A stretch of 64,000 nucleotides of DNA from AC-32 sp963813435 (GCA_963813435.1 CAWEYY010000001.1:124001-188000), one strand, 5' to 3'; positions 8,231-16,785 are shown, counted from the first letter of the stretch. Translations and numbers: made by a program. Notes: generated from the letters alone by a model not told the origin.

Positions 8231-10762
8231 CTAGCCCTCGTCCTCCGGGATTTCGGGCTCGTCGTCGGCCGAGTCCGACGGCTCGTCGGGCGGGACGGTC
8301 ACCTTCTCGGGCGTGATCTCGCCCGGGATGATCGTGATGTCGACCTCGTCCTCGTTCTTGCGTTCGATGAGGATGGTCGAGCCGGGCTCGAGCTCGCGGC
8401 CTAGAACGAAGTCGGCAAGCGGATCCTCGATGAAGCGCTGGATCGCGCGGCGCAGCGGCCTCGCCCCCATCGTCGGGTCGTAGCCCTTCTCGACGAGCAG
8501 CTCTTTCGCACTCTCGGTCAGCTCGATCGCTGCCTCGTGCTCGCCCATCTGGTCGCGCAGCCGCACCATCATCAGCTCGACGATCGACATGATCTCTTCC
8601 TTCGTCAGCTTGTGGAAGACGATCACCTCGTCGATCCGGTTCAGGAGCTCGGGGCGGAAGACCTTCTTCAGCTCGCCCATGATCCGGTCCTTCATCTCGT
8701 CGTAGGAGAGACCGGAGTCGTCGCCGACCGAGAAGCCGAGCGTCTGGTTCTTCGAGATCGTGCCGGCGCCGATGTTCGACGTCATGATCACGATCGTGTT
8801 GCGGAAGTCGACCTTGCGGCCCTGCGCATCGGTGAGCTTCCCGTCCTCGAGGATCTGCAGCAGGATGTTGAAGACGTCCGGGTGGGCCTTCTCGATCTCG
8901 TCGAGCAGGACGACCGAGTACGGCTTGCGCCGCACGGCCTCGGTCAGCTGCCCGCCCTCGTCGTAGCCGATGTAGCCCGGGGGTGAGCCGACGAGCCGGG
9001 ACACGGAGTGCTTCTCCATGTACTCCGACATGTCGACCTGGATCATCGCGTCCTCGTCGCCGAACAGGAACTCGGCGAGCGTGCGCGCCAGCTCGGTCTT
9101 CCCCACGCCTGACGGGCCGAGGAAGATGAACGAGCCGGTCGGGCGCTTCGGGTCCTTGATCCCGGCGCGGGCGCGACGGATCGACTTCGCGACGGCGACG
9201 ATCGCCTCCTCCTGGCCGATCACGCGCTTGTGCAGCTCTTCCTCCATCCGAACGAGCCTCTGCGACTCGGCCTCGGTCAGCTTGAAGACCGGGATGCCCG
9301 TCCACATCGAGACGATGTCGGCGATCTCCTCCTCGCCGATCTCGGGCTGCTCGGCGCCGCCCTCTTCGGCGCGCCAGTTGTCCTCGAGCTCGCGCTTCTT
9401 CTGCGAGAGCTTGCGCTCCTTGTCGCGCAGCGAGGCCGCCTTCTCGAACTCCTGGGCCTCGATCGAGGCCTCCTTGTCCTTGCGGACCTTCTCGATCTCG
9501 TCCTCGAGCTCGCGGTAGCGAGGCGGTGCGGTCATCGTGCGGATGCGCATCCTGGATGCGGCCTCGTCGATCAGGTCGATCGCCTTGTCCGGCAGGTGCC
9601 GGTCCTGGATGTAGCGGTCGGAGAGGATCGCGGCCGCGTCGAGCGCGTTGTCGGAGATCTTGCAGCGGTGATGCGCCTCGTAGCGGTCGCGCAGCCCGCG
9701 CAGGATCTGGACCGTGTCGTCGACGGTCGGCTCCTCGACGCGGATCTGCTGGAAGCGGCGCTCCAGCGCCGCGTCGCGCTCGAGGTACTTGCGGTACTCG
9801 TCCAGCGTCGTCGCGCCGATCGTCTGCAGCTCACCGCGCGCGAGGGCCGGCTTCAGGATCGAGGCCGCGTCGATCGCGCCCTCGGCCGCGCCCGCGCCGA
9901 CGAGGTTGTGCAGCTCGTCGATGAACAGGACGATGTCGCCGCGCTGGGTGATCTCCTTCATCACCTTCTTGAGGCGCTCCTCGAACTCGCCGCGGTACTT
10001 CGAGCCCGCGACGAGCGCGGCCAGGTCGAGGCTGTAGATCTGCTTGCCCTTCAGCAGCTCGGGAACCTGGTTGGAGGCGATCCGCTGGGCGAGGCCCTCG
10101 ACGACGGCGGTCTTGCCGACGCCCGGCTCGCCGATCAGCACGGGGTTGTTCTTGGTCCGGCGGGAGAGGATCTGCATGATCCGCTCGATCTCCATCTGGC
10201 GGCCGACGACCGGGTCGAGCTTGCCTTCGGCGGCCTGCTTGGTGAAGTTGCGGCCGAACTGGTCGAGCAGCTTCGAGCTCTTCGACTTCTCGCCGGGAGC
10301 GCCGCCAGCGCCCTGCTGCCGCCGGCCGGGGCCGGAGAGCATGCGGATGATCTCGTTGCGGATCTTCTCGGCGTCGGCGTCGAAGTCGAGCAGGATCCTC
10401 GCGGCCACGCCCTCGTTCTCGCGCACGAGCCCGAGCAGGATGTGCTCGGTGCCGATGTAGTTGTGGCCGAGCGAGAGCGCCTCGCGCAGCGCGAGCTCCA
10501 GGACCTTCTTCGCGCGCGGGGTGAACGGGATCTGCCCGGTCGTGACCTCGTCGCCCTGGCCGACGATCCGGGCGACCTGCGCGCGCACCTCCTCGACCGT
10601 GATGTCGAGCGACTCGAGCACGCGCGCGGCGAGACCCTCCTCCTCGCGCAGCAGTCCCAGCAGGATGTGCTCGGTGCCGATGTAGTTGTGCTTCAGCGCC
10701 CTCGCCTCGTCCTGAGCGAGAACGACGACCTGACGGGCTCTCTCCGTGAAGCGCTCGAACAA
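8231..10762 (-). CDS. clpC: ATP-dependent Clp protease ATP-binding subunit ClpC
   Basis: ClpC is the AAA+ unfoldase that feeds substrates to ClpP. The 843 residues contain two Clp_N repeats (residues 1-145, both with GTEHILLGL), the first AAA module with Walker A GEPGVGKT near 216, a central coiled middle domain with UVR-like sequence, the second AAA module with GPSGVGKTELA near 551 and VVLLDEIEKAHPDVF, and an acidic tail. A LGF segment near residue 680 resembles the ClpP-docking loop. TTG at 10762 is preceded by GAAGGAAC. A second gene at 34677 repeats only the N-terminal domain. Confidence 0.97.
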   Translation of the reverse strand: MFERFTERARQVVVLAQDEARALKHNYIGTEHILLGLLREEEGLAARVLESLDITVEEVRAQVARIVGQGDEVTTGQIPFTPRAKKVLELALREALSLGHNYIGTEHILLGLVRENEGVAARILLDFDADAEKIRNEIIRMLSGPGRRQQGAGGAPGEKSKSSKLLDQFGRNFTKQAAEGKLDPVVGRQMEIERIMQILSRRTKNNPVLIGEPGVGKTAVVEGLAQRIASNQVPELLKGKQIYSLDLAALVAGSKYRGEFEERLKKVMKEITQRGDIVLFIDELHNLVGAGAAEGAIDAASILKPALARGELQTIGATTLDEYRKYLERDAALERRFQQIRVEEPTVDDTVQILRGLRDRYEAHHRCKISDNALDAAAILSDRYIQDRHLPDKAIDLIDEAASRMRIRTMTAPPRYRELEDEIEKVRKDKEASIEAQEFEKAASLRDKERKLSQKKRELEDNWRAEEGGAEQPEIGEEEIADIVSMWTGIPVFKLTEAESQRLVRMEEELHKRVIGQEEAIVAVAKSIRRARAGIKDPKRPTGSFIFLGPSGVGKTELARTLAEFLFGDEDAMIQVDMSEYMEKHSVSRLVGSPPGYIGYDEGGQLTEAVRRKPYSVVLLDEIEKAHPDVFNILLQILEDGKLTDAQGRKVDFRNTIVIMTSNIGAGTISKNQTLGFSVGDDSGLSYDEMKDRIMGELKKVFRPELLNRIDEVIVFHKLTKEEIMSIVELMMVRLRDQMGEHEAAIELTESAKELLVEKGYDPTMGARPLRRAIQRFIEDPLADFVLGRELEPGSTILIERKNEDEVDITIIPGEITPEKVTVPPDEPSDSADDEPEIPEDEG

Positions 10763-10822
10763 CGTTCCTTCTTTCCCCCGGTGGCTCGGGAAATCGTTGA
10801 GGGACCTATCGTAGCGAAGGGT

Positions 10823-10845
10823 CCGGGGGGTCGGGCATCCCCCGG
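10823..10845. other. Inverted repeat upstream of clpC
   Basis: CCGGGGG (10823-10829) pairs with CCCCCGG (10839-10845) around a 9-nt loop, in the 158-bp gap between the divergent clpC and the small membrane gene at 10921. A second, weaker pair GGACC/GGTCC lies just upstream. These could be operator half-sites or leader structure; I see no match to a known CtsR or HspR box. Confidence 0.3.
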
Positions 10846-10920
10846 CAGGACGTTCGAGAGGCGTTTCCTTTTGCCTCCAAATCGACTTGAATGAGACCGT
10901 AAGCGGGGATTGGGGGAGAG

Positions 10921-11088
10921 ATGGGGAGACGCATCCTGCCGCTGCTGTTGTTCGTCACGGGCTACCTGGCGATGGCGTCGCTTGCGCCGATCGTGTCTTT
11001 GGCGCCTGCGCTGCTGAGCTTCTTCGCCGGGGTGCTCCTGCTCATCCGCGAGCAGCCGGACGACGCGGTGGCCGAGAAAGTGAAGTGA
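10921..11088 (+). CDS. Small one- or two-helix membrane protein, 55 residues
   Basis: ATG at 10921 is preceded by GGGGGAGAG at good ribosome-binding distance and opens a 55-residue frame. The protein begins MGRRILPLLLFVTGYLAMA, is hydrophobic through LLSFFAGVLLLI, and ends with a charged tail (REQPDDAVAEKVK). A good ribosome-binding site, sensible membrane topology and a hairpin directly after the stop support a real gene. No family recognised. It is divergent from clpC. Confidence 0.6.
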   Translation: MGRRILPLLLFVTGYLAMASLAPIVSLAPALLSFFAGVLLLIREQPDDAVAEKVK

Positions 11089-11093
11089 GCCGG

Positions 11094-11119
11094 GGCCGCC
11101 CCGCATCGGCGGGGCGGCC
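11094..11119. terminator. Bidirectional GC hairpin between convergent genes
   Basis: GGCCGCCCCGC (11094-11104) pairs perfectly over 11 bp with GCGGGGCGGCC (11109-11119) around the loop ATCG. It lies 5 bp after the stop of the small membrane gene and 12 bp from the stop of the convergent secreted-protein gene. No T-run follows on either strand, a common form in GC-rich actinobacteria. Confidence 0.65.
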
Positions 11120-11131
11120 GACTCGCAACTG

Positions 11132-12586
11132 CTAGACCGCGGGGGCCTCGTACAGCGAGCCCTCCGACTGAAGCCGAAGGAGCTTGAGGCCGAGCTCGGT
11201 CTTGAGGCACTTCATCGAGACCGAGTCCCCGACAGTGAAGTCGCTCAGGTCTGCACCCTCGACGAAGGCGCAGGTGACCGGGTCGCCGTCGCCCTGCACG
11301 GTGAGCGTGGTCTCGCCCACCTCGATCAGCGTGCCGGTGACCAGCACGTACTGCGGGGGCGGCAGCTTCTTGGCGATCTGCTTGATCGTCCAGACGCCCT
11401 CGACCTTCATGCACTTCATCGTCACGGCGTTGCCGACCCCGAACCCGGAGAGATCGAGCCCCTCCGGGATCGTGCACTCGAGCGGGTCGCCGTCGCCCTG
11501 GACGGTGACCGTCTCGTCGGTGAGATCGGTGATCTCGCCCACGGCCATCCGGTACTCGGGCTCCGCGTTCTTCTTCTTGAGCGCGAGGAGCACGGGGTGG
11601 CCGCCCTTGAACTTGCAGGACATGAAGACCTTCTGGCCCGTCTCGAAGCCGGTCAGGTCGAAACCGTCGGGCACGGCGCAGCGCACGGGCTCGTCCTTGC
11701 CCTCGACCTTGACGCCGACGGTTTCGTCGGTAAGCACGGCCAGCATCCCGACGACGGAGAACTCGCCGCCCGGATCGTTGATGTGGACGTCCTCGTCGTC
11801 GTCCTCGTCGTCGCCCTTGGAGCTCTCGTTCTCGGCCTTGACGAGCGTGAAGCTGCCCTGGTCGTCGACCGTGACCTCGAGCGCGATCTCGTCACCGGGC
11901 TGGAATTCGGGTACATCCATCCCCTCGGGCACCTGCACGAACACACGGCCCTTGTGGACGACCGCGAGCTCGATCGTGCCCTCGTCGTCCGTGCCGAGGT
12001 AGATCCCCTCGAGCACGAGCTCGCCCGAATGGCCGATCTTCTTCAGGTGCTTGCGCTTGCTCTCGAGCGAGCCGCCCTTGAGGGCTGCGTTGCAGTCGAG
12101 ATCGTCGCCCGGCTTGAAGTCGCTCGAGCCCTCCGAAGCGGGGGCCTTGGCTCCGCGGACGCGCAGCGAGAAGACGCTGTGTCCGGCCGAGAGGACGAGG
12201 CGGTTCGCGTTTCCGGAAACCACCGTTGCGCGGAAGTGCGCGTGCCTCGACTTGCGGAGCATCCTGACCTTGCTGGCGGCGTACGTTCCGTCGGGAAGGG
12301 CAGCGGCCTGAACCGCAACCATGCGCCCGACGCGGACGTGCTTGAACGCTGCGCGCGCACGAACTGTCCTGACGACCCCGTTCGGCGAGGCGGTCACGAG
12401 GGACTTGCGCGCGGAATCCTTGGCAATCACGACGCCGCGAAAGGTCGCTGCCATCGACGTCGCGGGAAGCGCGAACGCGATTGCTGCAACGACTGCGACG
12501 GCCAGCCCCAAGGCGTTCGCTCGCGACGCCGACCCGAAGAGGCCGTGCCGGCTTTGCCGGTGCGGCCGTTGAAGGGCTCTCTTCAC
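11132..12586 (-). CDS. Secreted protein of tandem OB-like (DUF5666-like) repeats
   Basis: GTG at 12586 follows AAAGGAGA and gives 484 residues; an ATG at 12628 lies upstream without a good site. Residues 26-47 form a signal-peptide core ending near ATSMAA. The mature part has about six repeats of 65-80 residues; the last four align well, each with a strand of the type TVQGDGDP, a Cys, then D-L-x-x-F-x-x-G and a closing strand (for example DLSGFGVGNAVTMKC). An acidic linker (KGDDEDDDEDVHIND) separates two and two. Repeats of this type suggest an OB-fold surface protein; ligand unknown. Residues 7-25 are encoded by a repeat element. Confidence 0.7.
   Translation of the reverse strand: MKRALQRPHRQSRHGLFGSASRANALGLAVAVVAAIAFALPATSMAATFRGVVIAKDSARKSLVTASPNGVVRTVRARAAFKHVRVGRMVAVQAAALPDGTYAASKVRMLRKSRHAHFRATVVSGNANRLVLSAGHSVFSLRVRGAKAPASEGSSDFKPGDDLDCNAALKGGSLESKRKHLKKIGHSGELVLEGIYLGTDDEGTIELAVVHKGRVFVQVPEGMDVPEFQPGDEIALEVTVDDQGSFTLVKAENESSKGDDEDDDEDVHINDPGGEFSVVGMLAVLTDETVGVKVEGKDEPVRCAVPDGFDLTGFETGQKVFMSCKFKGGHPVLLALKKKNAEPEYRMAVGEITDLTDETVTVQGDGDPLECTIPEGLDLSGFGVGNAVTMKCMKVEGVWTIKQIAKKLPPPQYVLVTGTLIEVGETTLTVQGDGDPVTCAFVEGADLSDFTVGDSVSMKCLKTELGLKLLRLQSEGSLYEAPAV
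12512..12567 (+). repeat. Palindromic TRA-hairpin element, copy 3, inside a coding sequence
   Basis: On the plus strand: CAAGG start, hairpin 1 built on GGCGTTCGC at 12512-12530, linker GACCCGAAGA, and hairpin 2 at 12541-12567 with the same GGCCG-NN-CCGGC architecture and a TTT loop. It lies antisense within the 5' end of the secreted-protein gene and encodes residues 7-25 (RPHRQSRHGLFGS and following), the positively charged n-region before the signal-peptide core. Frame is kept open through it. Confidence 0.75.
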
Positions 12587-12610
12587 GTTTTCTTGTCTCC
12601 TTTCGACCTG

Positions 12611-12646
12611 CGAGCCGGTCGGAGACATGCGCCACCGACCGGCTCG
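12611..12646 (-). promoter_or_regulatory. 12-bp hairpin just before the ribosome-binding site of the secreted protein
   Basis: CGAGCCGGTCGG (12611-12622) pairs perfectly with CCGACCGGCTCG (12635-12646) around a 12-nt loop. Its foot is about 7 nt from the AAAGGAGA ribosome-binding site of the gene starting at 12586. The stem is stable and would be in the 5' untranslated leader. A role in message stability or regulation is likely but untested. Confidence 0.5.
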
Positions 12647-12741
12647 ACGGATCGTTCACATACGTCGGCGGTCGGGCGGCAACCGCACTCCTGCTCCGTC
12701 GTTGCATCGACCGCGCAGGGCCGCGCCTTGCGGAAAACCCC

Positions 12742-12766
12742 TCCCTCGGGTCACCCGTTCGAGGGA
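12742..12766 (-). terminator. Terminator of the glycosylphosphotransferase gene
   Basis: On the minus strand TCCCTCG pairs with CGAGGGA, with an inner GGGT/ACCC pairing, 20 bp past the TAA of the gene ending at 12786. GGGGTTTT follows the stem, giving a short U-tract. Confidence 0.5.
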
Positions 12767-12785
12767 CTCGCGGGGCGCTAGAGCC

Positions 12786-14261
12786 TTATTCGGCCTGCGA
12801 GAAGTAGCGGCGGACGGCGAGGATCGTCTGGAGCAAGATCTTGACGTCGAGCCAGAGCGACCAGTTCTCGATGTAGTAGTTGTCCCACTCGACCCGGTCG
12901 CTGAGCGAGGTCCTGCCGCGGAGGCCGTTCACCTGGGCCCAGCCCGTGATCCCCGACTTGACGCGGTGCCGGTCGCCGTAGCGGTGGACGTTGCGCTCGA
13001 AGAGCTTGACGAAGTCCGGCCGCTCCGGCCTCGGCCCGATCAGGCTCATCTCGCCGCGGAGCACGTTCAGGAGCTGCGGGAGCTCGTCGAGCGAGGTGCG
13101 GCGCAGGAAGGTGCCGAAGCTCGTCCGCCGGTCGTCGCCCTCGACCCCGCCGGGGGCCGTGTCGTGCGGGAGGTCGGGCAGCACGACCGGCTCGGACACG
13201 CTGCGCATCGAGCGGAACTTCAGCATCTCGAAGTGCCGGCCGTCGCGTCCGATCCGGGGCTGGCGGAAGAAGATCGGGCGGCCGACGGAGAGCAGCGTCC
13301 CGAGCGAGATCGCCAGGAAGACCGGCGCGCCCACGAGCAGGATCGTGGCCGCGACCAGGCGGTCGGCGACGTGCTTGAGCGCGAACTGCCAGCCCTTGGG
13401 GTTCGTTCGCCGCGCTGTGAGGAGCGGCAGGCCGCCGATGTGCTCGACGTCCAGCCGCTCGGTGAAGCTCTCGAACAGGCGCGGGACGAGGGAGACGCCG
13501 ATGCCGAGCTCCTCGCAGCGCTTGACCTCACGCAGCAGGACCTCGCTCGGCGCGGTCGAGAACGTGACCACGACGTGCTCGACGCCGTGCTGCTCGACCA
13601 CACGCTCGAGGTCCCAGCTCGCGCCGACGACGGGCACGGGCAGGCCGCTCTCGTCGAGCGGCTCCTTGTCGAGGAAGCCGATCGGGTGCAGGCCGAACTC
13701 CGGGTGCTCGAGCAGGCGCCGCGCAGTGAGGCGTCCGATGCGGCCCGCGCCGACGATCAGCGTCGGCTTGGCCAGCTCGCCGTGCCGGCGCGCCTTGACC
13801 TGGGACCAGTCGAGCGCCACCCGGCCCGCGGCGAGGTAGACCGCGCTGAAGGCCCAGAGGCGAAGGGCCTGCGCGGCCAGGTCGTCGACATCTCCGGGCA
13901 GGAGGATCCGGAGCGTGACGATCGCCATCGAGGCGATGACCGTCGCGCCGAGAACGGCACGGACGTCGTCGAGCGCCTGCACGCGGACGCGCCACGAATA
14001 GAGGCCGCGCATGCGCAGGCCGAGGAGCACGAGCGCGCCGTACGCGACGAGCCAGACCGGGGACATCCTGAGGATGCCGGCGTCGTTCGATCCGAGCTCT
14101 GCCGCCACGCACGCCGCGACGACCATGGCCGCGTCGAGGGCCAGCGCTCCCCGGGCCCACGAGCCGACCCCGCGCCTGCGCGCGAGCGCCTCGGAGCCCT
14201 CGAGCCCGATCGGCTCGAGCGGAGGGAGAGCCTCGACCTTGGTCAGGGGTCTCGTCGCCAC
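12786..14261 (-). CDS. Polyprenyl glycosylphosphotransferase (glycan-priming enzyme)
   Basis: This 491-residue membrane enzyme transfers a sugar-1-phosphate to undecaprenyl phosphate, the first step in making an exported glycan. Four to five N-terminal helices (from residue 38) precede a Rossmann-like region (LIVGAGRIGRLTARRLL) and a fifth hydrophobic helix near 320. The C-terminal catalytic domain has the signatures FEMLKFRSM, TSLDELPQLLNVLRGEMSLI with GPRPERPDF, and GITGWAQVNGLRG. Fits the WbaP/WcaJ/CpsE architecture. It opens the surface-glycan cluster that extends to about 33285. Confidence 0.92.
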   Translation of the reverse strand: MATRPLTKVEALPPLEPIGLEGSEALARRRGVGSWARGALALDAAMVVAACVAAELGSNDAGILRMSPVWLVAYGALVLLGLRMRGLYSWRVRVQALDDVRAVLGATVIASMAIVTLRILLPGDVDDLAAQALRLWAFSAVYLAAGRVALDWSQVKARRHGELAKPTLIVGAGRIGRLTARRLLEHPEFGLHPIGFLDKEPLDESGLPVPVVGASWDLERVVEQHGVEHVVVTFSTAPSEVLLREVKRCEELGIGVSLVPRLFESFTERLDVEHIGGLPLLTARRTNPKGWQFALKHVADRLVAATILLVGAPVFLAISLGTLLSVGRPIFFRQPRIGRDGRHFEMLKFRSMRSVSEPVVLPDLPHDTAPGGVEGDDRRTSFGTFLRRTSLDELPQLLNVLRGEMSLIGPRPERPDFVKLFERNVHRYGDRHRVKSGITGWAQVNGLRGRTSLSDRVEWDNYYIENWSLWLDVKILLQTILAVRRYFSQAE

Positions 14262-14308
14262 AGTGCTGGGGCTAGTTGCGGTGTCCTGTTCGCGCTAGTC
14301 CGGCCGGC

Positions 14309-14665
14309 CTACTTCGCCCGTCCGAGCCTGCGCAGCCCGGTGCCCGCGACGAGCAGCAGCGCGCCGCCCGCGGTCAACAGAGCGAGGTCGAGACCCGTGA
14401 ACGGGAGCCCGCCCTTCGACTTGACCGCCTGGGCGCCGAGAGCCTTCTCGACCGCTCCCTGGACACCAACCCGTGGATAGCCCTGAAGCGCCGCATCCTT
14501 CTGCGCACGCAGCAGGTCGCTGTGCGAATACGTGTGATCGAGCCGACCGTTGTCGGCATAGTCCTTGAAGATCTGCTGCGGAGTCGCACCGAACGCCGCC
14601 GGGGCTGCGCCCAGCGAAAGAACGACGCCGGCGCTAGCCGCCCAGATCAAGAATCGCCGCCTCAT
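14309..14665 (-). CDS. Small sortase-type (LPFTG) surface protein
   Basis: ATG at 14665, after AAGGGAG, gives 118 residues; the open frame upstream lacks a ribosome-binding site. Residues 1-27 are a signal peptide (RRRFLIWAASAGVVLSLG, cleavage near AFGA). The mature part is short, with DYADNGRLDHTYSHSDLLRA, and ends with LPFTG, a hydrophobic helix and GLRRLGRAK, which is the complete cell-wall sorting signal. No sortase gene is in the window. It lies between the glycan-priming enzyme and a Wzy-like gene and has an apparently structured leader, so it may be a wall-anchored partner of the glycan. Confidence 0.8.
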   Translation of the reverse strand: MRRRFLIWAASAGVVLSLGAAPAAFGATPQQIFKDYADNGRLDHTYSHSDLLRAQKDAALQGYPRVGVQGAVEKALGAQAVKSKGGLPFTGLDLALLTAGGALLLVAGTGLRRLGRAK

Positions 14666-14690
14666 TCTTGGTCTCCCTTCCCTCCTACGT

Positions 14691-14775
14691 GTGGCCCTAT
14701 GGCCACTGAGCCTACAACCCATGCGCAGCCCTCGTAGCTGCACACCACCCACATTCGGCAGGAGGTCCCCCCGCC
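14691..14775 (-). promoter_or_regulatory. Structured 5' leader with three consecutive hairpins
   Basis: Read on the minus strand before the LPFTG gene: a stem GGCGGG/CCTGCC (14757-14775, one G-T pair), a 7-bp stem GTGCAGC/GCTGCGC (14723-14743, one G-T pair) and a 6-bp stem GTGGCC/GGCCAC with loop ATAG (14691-14706), which ends about 10 nt before the ribosome-binding site. The gap between the divergent genes is 249 bp, long for this window. I could not match it to a known riboswitch. Confidence 0.45.
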
Positions 14776-14914
14776 TAGCCGTCTCAAACTCCCCTCGATC
14801 CCGCTTTCCAACCGTAGTCGCGGTCAGTTGAGCACGCAAGGGGTATGACCGAGTTTTTTCGGTCTTTGCGCAGAAACGCACTCCCGCCCGGATCGGCTCG
14901 TAGAGTGGGATGCA

Positions 14915-16735
14915 GTGGTGTTCGACGCCGGAACTGCGGCGCGGGTCCTGCCGACCGCCGTCCTCGCCGCGTCCGCGTGGGCGCTCGCGTGGCTGGCGAC
15001 CGGGAGCACGGCCGGGCCCGACTGGCTGCCGTACGCCTTCCTCGGCGCGTTGCTGCTCGCGGTCGTGCTCGCGACCGGGGCCTTTCAGCTACGGCGGAGG
15101 GAGCTGATTGCTCTCGCCGCACTCGTCGCGCTCGCCGGCTGGGAGGCGCTGTCGATCGCGTGGTCGGCGGTGCCCCTGCTCGCCCGGGACGAGGCGCTCC
15201 TGTCGCTCTCCTATGCGATCGCGCTCCTCGTCCCGCTCCTGACCCTCCGCACGGCTGCCGACCGGCTGCTCGCCTCGACCTGCGTCGCCGCCGTCGCGGG
15301 GCTCCTGGCGCTGGGCGCAGGGCTCGTCCTCTGGCTCGGCTCCGACCAGATCGACCACTTCTACTCGGGCCGGCTCTCGTTCCCGATCTCGTACCCGAAC
15401 GCCGAGGCGGCCGTCTTCCTGATCGGCTTCTGGCCGGCGGTCGTCTTCGCCGCGCAGCGCGAGCGCTCGCCGGTCGCGCGCATGCTCGCCGCCGGAGCGG
15501 CAACCGCGATCGCGTCCGGCTGGCTGACGGCGCAGAGCAAGGGCGGCATCCTCGCGATCGCGGTCTCGGCTGCGCTCGTGTTCGGGCTCTCGCCGCTCCG
15601 CCTGCGCCTGCTGCCGCCCGCCCTGATCGCCGCGGGCCTTACGTTCGCCGCGTACCGGCCGCTGACGGCTCCGTTCCGGTCCGGGACCGTGGACGACGTG
15701 GAGCGCGCGGGCGCCGCGATCCTCGTCCTGGCCGTGTGCGGCGCGGTGATCGGCCTCGTCTACGCGCTCGCCGACCGGCGGATGGAGCTCGGCCCGCGCC
15801 GTGTTCGGATCGCGGGGTTGACGACCCTCGGGCTCCTGTGCGCCGGGATCGTCGCCGCGGTAGTCGTCTTCTTCGCAGCCGTCTACCACGCAGGCTGGTT
15901 CGGCGACGAGTGGCGCTCCTTCAAGAACGCACCAACGTCGGCAGAGGCCTCGAGCCACCTTCTCCAGCTCGGCTCCTACCGGTACGACATCTGGCGGGTC
16001 GCCCTGCACGAGACGGCTCACCACCCGCTGGCAGGGATCGGCTCGCGCGGCTTCGGGCCGGTGTACCTCCAGCTGCGGCGCAGCCCCGACACGCCCGCGC
16101 GGGCGCACTCGGTCGAGCTGGACGCGCTGAGCGAGCTCGGCGTCGTCGGGCTGGCGCTCCTGGTCTGTGCCATTGCATTGCCGCTCGTGCCGGTCGTCTC
16201 GCGCACGCGTGCGCGTGACCCTGCGGCAACGGCGGCGTTCGGCGGAGCGGCCTACTGGCTCGCCCACGCCTCCGTCGACTGGATCTGGACGGTTCCGGCC
16301 TGCGGGATCCCGTTCTTCCTGCTGCTCGGGGCCGGAGGCTCGGGCGGCGAGCGCAGGCCGCTGACCCGGACCGCGGCGGTTCCGGCCGCCGTGGCCTCGG
16401 TCCTCGTGGCGCTCGTCCTGTTCGTGCCGCCGTGGCTCTCGGCGAGGCTTTCGACCCGCGGGCAGGTGCACTGGGCCAAGCGGCTCGACCCGCTCTCGGT
16501 CACTCCGTACGTGACCGAGGCCGGGCGCGCACGCTCGCCGCGTGACGCGGCCGCCGCGCTCGAGCAGGCCGTGCGGAAGGAGCCGCGGGTCGTCGAGCTG
16601 CGCTACGACCTCGGTCTCGCGTACATCGGCGCGCGCCAGTGGCGGAAGGCGCAGGCGGCCCTGCTGGAGGCGAAGCGGCTCGACCCGCGCGAGCCACGCA
16701 TCCAGGATGCGCTGAAACAGCTTCCCTCCGGCTAA
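14915..16735 (+). CDS. O-antigen ligase/polymerase-like membrane protein with C-terminal TPR
   Basis: GTG at 14915 gives 606 residues. About twelve hydrophobic helices run from residue 10 to 510; a large extracytoplasmic loop near residues 325-385 with SYRYDIWRVALHETAHHPLAGIG and the following G-x-G-F region matches the Wzy_C (O-antigen ligase) signature. The last 80 residues form a TPR-like pair (YDLGLAYIGARQWRKAQAAL). Predicted to polymerise lipid-linked glycan repeats or ligate them to an acceptor outside the membrane. Divergent from the LPFTG gene and first of a plus-strand run. A second Wzy-like gene lies at 27174. Confidence 0.8.
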   Translation: MVFDAGTAARVLPTAVLAASAWALAWLATGSTAGPDWLPYAFLGALLLAVVLATGAFQLRRRELIALAALVALAGWEALSIAWSAVPLLARDEALLSLSYAIALLVPLLTLRTAADRLLASTCVAAVAGLLALGAGLVLWLGSDQIDHFYSGRLSFPISYPNAEAAVFLIGFWPAVVFAAQRERSPVARMLAAGAATAIASGWLTAQSKGGILAIAVSAALVFGLSPLRLRLLPPALIAAGLTFAAYRPLTAPFRSGTVDDVERAGAAILVLAVCGAVIGLVYALADRRMELGPRRVRIAGLTTLGLLCAGIVAAVVVFFAAVYHAGWFGDEWRSFKNAPTSAEASSHLLQLGSYRYDIWRVALHETAHHPLAGIGSRGFGPVYLQLRRSPDTPARAHSVELDALSELGVVGLALLVCAIALPLVPVVSRTRARDPAATAAFGGAAYWLAHASVDWIWTVPACGIPFFLLLGAGGSGGERRPLTRTAAVPAAVASVLVALVLFVPPWLSARLSTRGQVHWAKRLDPLSVTPYVTEAGRARSPRDAAAALEQAVRKEPRVVELRYDLGLAYIGARQWRKAQAALLEAKRLDPREPRIQDALKQLPSG

Positions 16736-16785
16736 CTAGACGAGGGACGGTTGCGCCTGCCGAAGCGCTCGTTACGCTGCGTGTC

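Noticed and set aside
6689..10894. Two long plus-strand frames (571 and 554 residues) opposite the SpeE-like gene and clpC
   Set aside because: No recognisable domain; the ClpC reading is certain, so these are shadows.
14666..14914. Possible cobalamin riboswitch, from a GCCACTG string and a GGAGACC-like string
   Set aside because: The two strings are on opposite strands and in the wrong order, so they do not form the B12 fold.
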